DNA from: BS750m-G62 sp964577175
Lineage (GTDB): Bacteria; Planctomycetota; Phycisphaerae; FEN-1346
Assembly (NCBI GenBank): GCA_964577175.1
Contig: CAZNYC010000076.1
Coordinates: 1-19,975, forward strand
Direction: 5' to 3'
Length of the DNA: 19,975 nucleotides
In this document: piece by piece, positions 7,467-13,374 of the stretch
Layout of the letters: every line of letters begins with the position of its first letter
How positions within the stretch are numbered: position 1 is the first letter of the stretch
Notes under the pieces: model-generated
Told to the model about the DNA's origin: nothing
Databases searched by the model: none
Seen by the model: the letters and a program-made list of their open reading frames with translations, nothing else
Program-made: the position numbers and the translations under genes

Positions 7467-8402
7467 TCACGCCCCGATGTTGCCGATGGAGCGGAGCCGC
7501 TCGACCCGCTCGGCGATGGGCGGATGGCTGGACCACCACCGGCCGTGCGACTTCCGCCCGCCTCTGCGGGCCATGCGCGGCTCGTGGATGAAAAGGTGGG
7601 CGTTGGCCCCGTTGGCCTGCGGCATTTCGTGGGCGTTCGACTCCAGCGCCTCCAGGGCGGAGGCCAACCCTTCGGGATACCTCGTCATGCGGGCCGCGGA
7701 GGCGTCGGCGAGGAACTCCCGCTGCCTCGACACCGCCATCTGGATGAGCCGGGCCAGGATCGGCGCCACGATCGCCAGGACGATGGCCAGGATCAGGATG
7801 ATGATCTGGAGTCCGCCTCCGCCGCTGCCCCGCCGCCGCCGGCCGCCGCCGAACCACATCGCCCGCATCCCGATGTGGGCCAGCATGACGATTGTGCCGA
7901 CGAGCACGGCCATAAGCGTCATGAACCGGATGTCGTAGTTCTTGACGTGCGAGAGTTCGTGGGCCAGGACGCCCTGCAACTGGTCGCGGCTGAGGCGCTC
8001 GCGCAGACCGCGCGTCACGGCGATGTGGGCGTGCTCCGGGTCGCGGCCGGTGGCGAAGGCGTTCATGGCCGGCGTCTCGATCACGTGCAACTCGGGCATC
8101 GGCAGGCCGGAGGCCAGGCCCAGTTCCTCCACCACGTTGTAGAGTTCCGGGTCGTCGGGCTTGGCGATGGGCCGGGCCCGGCTGAGGGCGAGCACCGCCT
8201 TCGGCCCGGAGTAGTAGCCCACGAGGCCCGTTACCAGGGCGACGGCCAAGGCGATGGCGATGCTCGGGATGGCCGCCCGCGGGTCGCCCCACAGGGCCCA
8301 GCCCAGGACGCCGCCCAGAATGCAGATGAACAGGACGAACAGAATCACGAGGATGACGCTGTTGCGCTTGTTGGCCGAGATGAGGGATTCGAATTGGGCC
8401 AT
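7467..8402 (-). CDS. htpX: M48 family membrane zinc metalloprotease HtpX
   Basis: An inner-membrane protease that degrades damaged membrane proteins. The 311 residues are close to the usual length of about 290. Two membrane segments come first (about 17-37 and 45-63). The zinc site HELSH lies at residues 148-152, with Glu149 catalytic. A second pair of membrane segments (about 163-183 and 198-220) follows. The third zinc ligand is Glu229 in REFLADASA. A Gly/Arg-rich cytosolic loop (about 184-197) and the C-terminal SSHPPIAERVERLRSI are typical. The start ATG at 8402 lacks a strong ribosome binding site, so translation may depend on the upstream lemA. Pairing with lemA is a known arrangement for this protease family. 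Confidence 0.93.
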   Translation of the reverse strand: MAQFESLISANKRNSVILVILFVLFICILGGVLGWALWGDPRAAIPSIAIALAVALVTGLVGYYSGPKAVLALSRARPIAKPDDPELYNVVEELGLASGLPMPELHVIETPAMNAFATGRDPEHAHIAVTRGLRERLSRDQLQGVLAHELSHVKNYDIRFMTLMAVLVGTIVMLAHIGMRAMWFGGGRRRRGSGGGGLQIIILILAIVLAIVAPILARLIQMAVSRQREFLADASAARMTRYPEGLASALEALESNAHEMPQANGANAHLFIHEPRMARRGGRKSHGRWWSSHPPIAERVERLRSIGNIGA

Positions 8403-8467
8403 GGGTTCACCGGGTGCGCGCGGCGAGCCCGGAGCCCCGCTGCGCTAGCAAACGAACAGCAAAGATT

Positions 8468-9046
8468 CTAGAACTTCACCTCCGGCACTTCGCGGGCCTC
8501 GGGGTCCTCGATCTCGAAGAAGTCGGCCGGCTTGAACCCCAGCATCCCCGCCACCATGTTGGCCGGGAACTGCTGCTGCCGCGTGTTGAACGTCTGGACG
8601 GTGTCGTTGTAGTACTGGCGGGCGAAGCCGATCTTGTTCTCGGTCGAGGCCAGTTCCTCCTGAAGCGCGAGAAAGTTCTGGTTGGCCTTCAGGTCCGGGT
8701 ACGCCTCCGAGAGGGCGAACAGTTGCCGCAGCGCCCCGGTGATCATGTTCTCGGCCTGCTGCTGTTCCTTGACGCTGGAGGCGTCGATGCCCTGCTGGCG
8801 GGCCTGGACGACCCGCTCCAGCGTCTCCTGCTCGTGCGAGGCGTAGCCCTTGACCGTCTCGACGAGATTCGGGATGAGGTCGTGGCGGCGCTTCAGTTGG
8901 ACGTCGATCTGGCTCCAGGCGTTCTGGACCTGGTTGCGGAGTTTCACGAGGCCGTTGTAGGTCAGCATCAGCCACCCGCCGACCGCGAGAATCCCGCCGC
9001 CCACCAGCAGCAGGAGAATTAACAGTATGAGAAGCCCTGCCTCCAT
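8468..9046 (-). CDS. lemA: LemA family protein
   Basis: A 192-residue protein with one N-terminal membrane helix (about residues 4-27, very Leu-rich). A long helical cytosolic or periplasmic domain follows, with the family signature LVKLRNQVQNAWSQIDVQLK, RRHDLIPNLVETVKGYA, and later LASTENKIGFARQYYNDTVQ with the ending FPANMVAGMLGFKPADFF. Length and order match the family. Molecular function is not well defined; it is often next to htpX-type proteases or secretion genes. I chose the ATG at 9046 because GGAGACGAGC directly precedes it; a frame extension to 9076 lacks such a site. It heads an operon with htpX 65 bases downstream, under the promoter at 9090-9117. Confidence 0.93.
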   Translation of the reverse strand: MEAGLLILLILLLLVGGGILAVGGWLMLTYNGLVKLRNQVQNAWSQIDVQLKRRHDLIPNLVETVKGYASHEQETLERVVQARQQGIDASSVKEQQQAENMITGALRQLFALSEAYPDLKANQNFLALQEELASTENKIGFARQYYNDTVQTFNTRQQQFPANMVAGMLGFKPADFFEIEDPEAREVPEVKF

Positions 9047-9089
9047 GCTCGTCTCCTTTCGATGTGCTGCAGCCACACGCGCGCCGACG

Positions 9090-9117
9090 ATTATAGCCCG
9101 CTCGGGCGGCGCGTCAA
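9090..9117 (-). promoter_or_regulatory. Strong sigma-70-type promoter for lemA-htpX
   Basis: On the minus strand, -35 TTGACG (9112-9117), a 16-base spacer and a consensus -10 TATAAT (9090-9095). Transcription should start near 9083, giving a leader of about 37 bases with the ribosome binding site GGAG. The spacer holds an inverted repeat, GCCCG and CGGGC separated by two bases (9096-9107), which may be an operator. The promoter sits less than 50 bases past the stop of the preceding gene at 9165, so lemA-htpX is an independent unit. Confidence 0.75.
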
Positions 9118-9164
9118 CGCGAAGGTCGTTCCGGTAGCCTGTACGCTCCTGCAGCGAGGCTTAT

Positions 9165-9530
9165 TCATGCCACGGCCAGAGCCAGGCCGTAATCCGCCAG
9201 CGCCAGGCCCGTCGGCAGCGCGTGCCACCAGTCGCGCGGCGTCAGGGCGACGATGGCCACCGTATAAATGAGGTCGACGCCAGCCGCGATGCCCAGCAGC
9301 GGCCACGCGAGCGAGGACCCGTACTCGGCCGACAGCGCCACCGCCACCGCGAGGCCGAGGTTCAGGACCATCCCGAGGTTCGTCTCGAGCAGGTTCAGGA
9401 TGAGCCGGCGTCGCCAGTACCCCGGCGGCGGGTCGCATCCCGGTACGATCCGCCCAAGGCCCAGCACGGGATACAGCAGCGGATGAAACGCCACGCTCAC
9501 CGCCGCCGCCCAGAGGAAGAAGGTGGACAC
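9165..9530 (-). CDS. Small integral membrane protein of unknown function
   Basis: A 121-residue protein that I do not recognise. It has three or four membrane segments (about residues 2-22, 42-62, 65-85 and 100-121) and a short basic loop, PPPGYWRRRL, near residue 40. The ending ALPTGLALADYGLALAVA is hydrophobic. I chose GTG at 9530, with GAGGG upstream, because the longer frame to 9614 runs through a family A hairpin (9553-9580) and gives a poor N-terminus. It follows the PQQ-type propeller gene by 106 bases, and the two may share a transcript. Confidence 0.55.
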   Translation of the reverse strand: MSTFFLWAAAVSVAFHPLLYPVLGLGRIVPGCDPPPGYWRRRLILNLLETNLGMVLNLGLAVAVALSAEYGSSLAWPLLGIAAGVDLIYTVAIVALTPRDWWHALPTGLALADYGLALAVA

Positions 9531-9552
9531 GACGCCCTCGCTCCCATGAACG

Positions 9553-9580
9553 GCGCGGCGGGGGCGGAGACCCGCCGCGC
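9553..9580. repeat. Family A single hairpin
   Basis: A perfect 10-bp stem (GCGCGGCGGG pairing with CCCGCCGCGC) around an 8-base loop containing GCGGAGA. It is a relative of the right half of the family A element at 892-917. It lies between the propeller gene and the small membrane protein gene. Confidence 0.75.
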
Positions 9581-9636
9581 TCCCTGACCGCACCGCATCC
9601 GGCGCGATGGGCAAGACTGCCCGCCGCGCTGGTGAC

Positions 9637-10878
9637 TCAGCGCCCCGGCTTGATGTCGACGCATTTCATCTGCTGCTGGTCGCGGATGACGAGGTACCCG
9701 TCGGAGAGGGCGAGCGGGCCCCAGATTTCCTTCCCGCCCAGCAGTTTGACGCTGTCGAGCGACTTGAACCCGTCGGCGGACGGCTCCACGATGTGCAGGT
9801 CGCCTTTCGCACCGTCCATGATGTAGATGAGGTTGTCGGCCGTCAGGATGAATCCGCCCTTGGACAAGTTCGGGTTCCGCTCCGTCTGCCAGACGATGTC
9901 GCACTGCAGGTCGAAGCAGACCAGGCCGTCGCGCCGCTCGTTCGTGTTGCACAGGGCGTACACGTGGCCGTCGTGGAAGAGGCCGGGTTGGATGTGCGAG
10001 CCGACCTTGTCGATCTTCGCCAGTTCCTCCACCTCGAAACCGCCGGCACCCTTTGTGACGCGGATGACGGCGCTGCCCGCGTTGTATCCGCCCGTGACGA
10101 AGAAGCGGCTCTCCGGCAGCGCGGTCATGGGCGGCACGAGGATGCGGCAGCGATGGTCGTATTTCCACAGGAGTTTGCCCGTGCCGGGCTCGACGGCCCG
10201 CGGCCCCTGGCGGTTGACGATCGTGATCTGCTCCACGCCGCCGATCGTCCGGACCATCGGCGAGGCGTAGTCCATCGGCCCGACGGGGTCCGACTCCCAC
10301 TTCACCGAGCCGGTGGCAAGGTCAAACGCCGCCACGCCCACCTTGTCCGCCTGCGGCGCCACGACGACCGTGTCCTTGTAGATGAGCGGCGACTGGGCGA
10401 CGGACCACGTCGGCTCCCCCACGTCGTAGTCCTGCAGGATGTTCTTCTGCCAGACGGGTTTGTGCGTCGTTCGGTCGACGCAGTGGAAATGGCCTTTCGG
10501 CCCGACGATGTAGATGTACGTCTCGCCGACGGCCGGCGTGCACCGCGAGCCGGCGTGGCTGATGCGCCCGGGCGCGGGGTAGCCGAACGTCCACACCTCC
10601 TCGCCGGTCTTGAAATCGAAAACGCGGAGGACGTCGGCCTGGCCTTTCTGGCGGTCCAGGATGTGAACGAGGCCGTCGCGGATCGCCGCCCCGCCGTAGC
10701 CGGGCCCCACGTCGACGGTCCAGAGGACCTTGGGCCCGCCGTCGGGCCACTCGCGCATCAGGCCCTTCTCGGGCGAGGTGGCGTCGCGGTTCGGGCCGAG
10801 GAACTGGGGCCACTCGGCCGCCGGCACCGGCACGGCCAGCCCAGCCAGAACGGCCAGTACGAATCCGATTCGCTGCAC
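9637..10878 (-). CDS. Secreted PQQ-like beta-propeller protein
   Basis: A 413-residue exported protein. The signal peptide (MQRIGFVLAVLAGLAVPVPA) is cleaved before AEWPQFLGPNRD, a mature N-terminus very common in planctomycetal PQQ-like proteins. Blade motifs repeat along the chain, for example VFDFKTGEEVWTFG, AFDLATGSVKWESD, VEPGTGKLLWKYD and CFDLQCDIVWQTE, of the type A-x-D-x-x-T-G-x-x-x-W. Most proteins of this class bind no PQQ, and no dehydrogenase signature is visible, so it is probably a propeller scaffold or binding protein. Start GTG at 10878 with GGAG seven bases upstream; the longer frame to 11064 would bury the signal peptide. It lies 97 bases after the MgtC-family gene. Confidence 0.85.
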   Translation of the reverse strand: MQRIGFVLAVLAGLAVPVPAAEWPQFLGPNRDATSPEKGLMREWPDGGPKVLWTVDVGPGYGGAAIRDGLVHILDRQKGQADVLRVFDFKTGEEVWTFGYPAPGRISHAGSRCTPAVGETYIYIVGPKGHFHCVDRTTHKPVWQKNILQDYDVGEPTWSVAQSPLIYKDTVVVAPQADKVGVAAFDLATGSVKWESDPVGPMDYASPMVRTIGGVEQITIVNRQGPRAVEPGTGKLLWKYDHRCRILVPPMTALPESRFFVTGGYNAGSAVIRVTKGAGGFEVEELAKIDKVGSHIQPGLFHDGHVYALCNTNERRDGLVCFDLQCDIVWQTERNPNLSKGGFILTADNLIYIMDGAKGDLHIVEPSADGFKSLDSVKLLGGKEIWGPLALSDGYLVIRDQQQMKCVDIKPGR

Positions 10879-10975
10879 GGTGGTCTCCTTTGTTCTGGTG
10901 GTGATCCGCCCCCTGGGTGGAACCGCGCCGTGGCGCATAGGAGACGGTCGAAACTTGCCCGACGGCGCGGACGCC

Positions 10976-11503
10976 TCAGGACGCCTCGTCGCCCTCGCCG
11001 GCGTCTGCCGCGCCCTGCATCGGCACGGACTGGTCGCGGACGTCGGGTTCGATCTTCTGCTCAAGTTTGACGAAGCCGGCCATGACGGCGAACGCCGCCA
11101 GCGTGGCGAGCAGCGCGAGGCCGTACTCGCCCGCCCCGGCCGCCACGCCGATAGCCGACAGGCTCCACAGGCCGACGGCCGTCGTCAGGCCGCGCACCGT
11201 CGGACCCTCGCGGAAGATCACGCCGCCGCAGATGAACCCCGTGCCCATGAGCGTGCCCTGGACGACGCGGATGATGTCGCCGCCATCCATGCCCAGACCG
11301 ATCAGCGTAAACGTGCACGAGCCCAGGGCCAGCAGCATGTGCGTCCGGAGGCCGGCGGACTTGTCCTTTTTCTCCCTCTGCCAGCCGATGAGGGCCCCGC
11401 ACCCCCCCGCCAGCAGCAGACGCAGCAGCATCTCGCCGTAATGCCAGCCCCGTTCGACGAGCCACGCCGCCTCGTCGGGCACCTCGATGACCGTTTCAGT
11501 CAT
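10976..11503 (-). CDS. MgtC/SapB family membrane protein
   Basis: A 175-residue inner-membrane protein. The family core is clear: LLRLLLAGGCGALIGWQREK followed by DKSAGLRTHMLLALGSCTF, then a Gly-rich pair of helices (VVQGTLMGTGFICGGVIFRE) and VRGLTTAVGLWSLSAIGVA. About five membrane segments are predicted. Family members have been linked to magnesium limitation and regulation of ATP synthase in pathogens, but most environmental homologues are uncharacterised. The long ACT-like C-terminal domain of some MgtC proteins is missing; the end is a short acidic tail. Start ATG at 11503 with AGAGGA upstream. It is divergent from the PEBP gene. Confidence 0.85.
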   Translation of the reverse strand: MTETVIEVPDEAAWLVERGWHYGEMLLRLLLAGGCGALIGWQREKKDKSAGLRTHMLLALGSCTFTLIGLGMDGGDIIRVVQGTLMGTGFICGGVIFREGPTVRGLTTAVGLWSLSAIGVAAGAGEYGLALLATLAAFAVMAGFVKLEQKIEPDVRDQSVPMQGAADAGEGDEAS

Positions 11504-11545
11504 TGCGTCCTCTTGCCGTCGCGCTCGTCTCCGTCCGGGACTCGC

Positions 11546-11575
11546 ATGATACGCGGGCGAGGCCGGTGCGTGCAA
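11546..11575 (-). promoter_or_regulatory. Possible promoter for the MgtC-family gene
   Basis: On the minus strand, -35 TTGCAC (11570-11575), 18-base spacer, -10 TATCAT (11546-11551). The -10 is good (5 of 6) but the -35 is weak (3 of 6). It lies in the divergent gap between the MgtC and PEBP genes. Confidence 0.35.
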
Positions 11576-11646
11576 CCGTTTCGCGCGCCGCCCCTTGCAC
11601 GGGCCTCCCTCGGCGCGCCATCATGGAACGGTGAAAGGAGGACGCC

Positions 11647-12273
11647 ATGCCCCGAGCCGCCCGCCACGGCCCGTCCGTCTGGGTCGCCGCCGCCCTGCTC
11701 GTACTCTGGGGCGCGATGGGCACCGGCTGCCGACCCCAGGACGACGCGCCTCCCGAGCCCCCCGAATCCCGTGAATCCGCCGAGACCCCGAAGGAGACCA
11801 CCATGGCCTTTACGCTAACCAGTCCCGCATTCGAAAACAACGGCCGCATTCCCCAGCAGTATTCCGGTGAGGGCAAGGACGCCAGCCCCCCGCTCGCCTG
11901 GACGGACCCGCCCGAGGGCACGCAGGCGCTGGCCCTGGTGTGCGACGACCCGGACGCCCCCGTCGGCACGTGGGACCACTGGCTCATTTGGAACATCCCC
12001 GGCAACACGCAAGAACTGCCGGCGGGCGTCCCGACGCCCGAGACCGTCGCGGACCTCGGCGGCGCCGCCCAGGGCAAGAACGGATGGGGCAACGTCGGCT
12101 ACGGCGGCCCGATGCCGCCGCCCGGCCACGGCGACCACCATTACAACTTCGTCCTCTACGCCCTGGACGCCAAACTCGACCTCGCCCCCGGCGCGGGCAA
12201 GCAGGCCCTGATGCAGGCGATGGAGGGCCACGTCCTCGGCAAGGCCGAACTGACCGGCCTCTACAGCCGGTAG
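11647..12273 (+). CDS. YbhB/YbcL-type PEBP (Raf kinase inhibitor-like) lipoprotein
   Basis: A 208-residue protein. A signal sequence ends in the lipobox-like MGTGC (Cys28), followed by an acidic Pro-rich linker to about residue 52 and then a full PEBP domain. Family marks are FENNGRIPQQYSGEGKDASP, CDDPDAPVGTWDHWLIWNIP with the conserved DPDAP (101-105), and PGHGDHHYNFVLYALD, the usual GxHR-type pocket with small changes. PEBP proteins bind anionic ligands; the bacterial role is unclear. The first start (11647) has AAAGGAGG upstream. A second, equally good start lies inside: AAGGAG before ATG at 11803 (Met53), exactly at the start of the PEBP domain, and would give a cytosolic form. Confidence 0.88.
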   Translation: MPRAARHGPSVWVAAALLVLWGAMGTGCRPQDDAPPEPPESRESAETPKETTMAFTLTSPAFENNGRIPQQYSGEGKDASPPLAWTDPPEGTQALALVCDDPDAPVGTWDHWLIWNIPGNTQELPAGVPTPETVADLGGAAQGKNGWGNVGYGGPMPPPGHGDHHYNFVLYALDAKLDLAPGAGKQALMQAMEGHVLGKAELTGLYSR

Positions 12274-12294
12274 GGCACTTCGGCCCCGGGTTGT

Positions 12295-12324
12295 GGCGCG
12301 GTGGTTCTCTGCAACCACCGCGCC
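12295..12324 (+). terminator. 12-bp perfect hairpin after the PEBP gene
   Basis: GGCGCGGTGGTT (12295-12306) pairs perfectly with AACCACCGCGCC (12313-12324) around a 6-base loop, 21 bases past the PEBP stop. No T tract follows, so it is not a classical intrinsic terminator; it may act as an mRNA 3' stabiliser or belong to the palindromic repeats of this region. Confidence 0.45.
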
Positions 12325-12343
12325 AGACCACGTAGCGCCGGAT

Positions 12344-12371
12344 GCGGGGCGGGTGCGAACACCCGCCCCGC
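12344..12371. repeat. Family A-like hairpin
   Basis: GCGGGGCGGGTG (12344-12355) pairs perfectly with CACCCGCCCCGC (12360-12371) around the stable tetraloop CGAA. It resembles the GC-rich hairpins at 892-917 and 17629-17654 and lies between the PEBP gene and the yggS promoter. Confidence 0.7.
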
Positions 12372-12387
12372 CTGCACGTTTGGCACC

Positions 12388-12415
12388 TTGAAGCGCCGCC
12401 CGGGCGCGGTACACT
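12388..12415 (+). promoter_or_regulatory. Promoter of yggS, probably giving a leaderless mRNA
   Basis: -35 TTGAAG (12388-12393), 16-base spacer, -10 TACACT (12410-12415); each box matches four of six consensus bases. Transcription is expected around 12421-12423, which is the ATG itself. No Shine-Dalgarno is present before this ATG, in agreement with leaderless translation. Confidence 0.5.
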
Positions 12416-12422
12416 CGTGCAC

Positions 12423-13118
12423 ATGACCCCTGACGCCGACCGCATCCTCTCGAACCTCCGCGAGGTGGAGGAACGCATCGCCGCCGCCGCCGCCCGCGCC
12501 GACCGCGACCCGCACGGCGTCCGCCTCGTCGCCGTCACGAAGACCGTGCCGGTCTACGCCGTCCGCACGCTCCTCGCGGCCGGCCAGACGGACATCGGCG
12601 AGAACCGCGCCCGGCAACTCCGCGACCGCAGCCGCGAACTCGAAGGCTCGGGCGTCCGCTGGCACATGATCGGCCGCCTCCAGCGGAACAAGGTCAAGTA
12701 CGTCGTGCCGGCGTGCACCATGATCCACAGCGTCGACTCGCTGCGCCTGGCGGAGGAGATCGAGAAGCGCGCCGCGGGAACCGAGACCACCGCCACCTGC
12801 CTGCTGGAAGTGAACGTGGCCGGCGAGGAGCAGAAAGGCGGCGTCGGACCGGAGGAGGCCGTCGCCCTGGCGTCCCGCATCGCCGCCCTGCCCCACGTCC
12901 ACCTCGTGGGCCTCATGACGATGGCCCCGCTCGTCGACGACGCGGAAGAAACGCGGCCGGTCTTTGCCGCCACGAGGGAACTGCGGGAGCGCATCAACCG
13001 CGAGTCCGACCTGCCCCGCCCCCTCGCGGACCTCTCGATGGGGATGACGCAGGACTACGAGGTGGCCGTCGAGGAAGGCGCCACGATCGTCCGCGTCGGC
13101 TCGGCGCTGTTCGCGTGA
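12423..13118 (+). CDS. yggS: YggS family PLP homeostasis protein (PLPBP)
   Basis: A cytosolic PLP-binding protein with an alanine-racemase-like barrel that keeps free pyridoxal phosphate in balance; no enzymatic activity is established for the family. 231 residues, the normal length. Lys40 in VRLVAVTKT is the PLP-binding lysine. Other family motifs are IGENRARQLRDR, WHMIGRLQRNK, HSVDSLRLAEEI, LLEVNVAGEEQKGG, GLMTMAP and the phosphate-binding LSMGMTQDYEVAVEEGATIVRVGSALF. Start ATG at 12423; a longer frame reaches to 12342 but crosses a GC-rich hairpin and its own promoter. The mRNA appears leaderless. In other bacteria the gene often neighbours cell-division genes; none are seen here. Confidence 0.93.
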   Translation: MTPDADRILSNLREVEERIAAAAARADRDPHGVRLVAVTKTVPVYAVRTLLAAGQTDIGENRARQLRDRSRELEGSGVRWHMIGRLQRNKVKYVVPACTMIHSVDSLRLAEEIEKRAAGTETTATCLLEVNVAGEEQKGGVGPEEAVALASRIAALPHVHLVGLMTMAPLVDDAEETRPVFAATRELRERINRESDLPRPLADLSMGMTQDYEVAVEEGATIVRVGSALFA

Positions 13119-13173
13119 CGCAATACCACACTTATTGAGCGAAACTGAAGCAATGTCCTCATCGCGCCAGGCT

Positions 13174-13272
13174 GTCATTCTGAGGCTCCGCTTGCGGGGC
13201 CGAAGAATCTCGCCGTGCGAAAGGCATCAAGGCGAGATTCTTCGTCGCGGCTTCGCCGCTCCTCAGAATGAC
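13174..13272 (+). repeat. Family B palindromic repeat, copy 3
   Basis: A 99-bp element with perfect 12-base terminal inverted repeats (GTCATTCTGAGG and CCTCAGAATGAC) and an inner pair GAAGAATCTCGCC and GGCGAGATTCTTCG. Same length as copy 2 and same orientation as copy 1. It lies between the convergent genes yggS and the membrane protein ending at 13375. Confidence 0.9.
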
Positions 13273-13306
13273 AACCCCGTACATTACTTCTACCTGGATC
13301 AGTAGC

Positions 13307-13364
13307 CGCCCTGCTTGCAGGGCGCGTGTCCGTTTGCGACGCCACGCGCCGACCAACGTCGGCG
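13307..13364. terminator. Two hairpins between convergent genes
   Basis: CGCCCTG pairs with CAGGGCG around CTTG (13307-13324), and CGCCGAC pairs with GTCGGCG around CAAC (13347-13364). Neither has a T tract. Their position between two genes that end towards each other suggests a role in ending or protecting both transcripts; this is inference. Confidence 0.35.
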
Positions 13365-13374
13365 GTCAACCACG

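Noticed and set aside
6396..8471. 691-residue open frame on the plus strand
   Set aside because: It runs antisense through the HAD-like and htpX genes and across an intergenic repeat; His/Arg/Gln-rich with no recognisable fold.
60..13272. CRISPR array
   Set aside because: Repeats are palindromic, far apart, of different orientation and without regular spacers; no cas gene is present.
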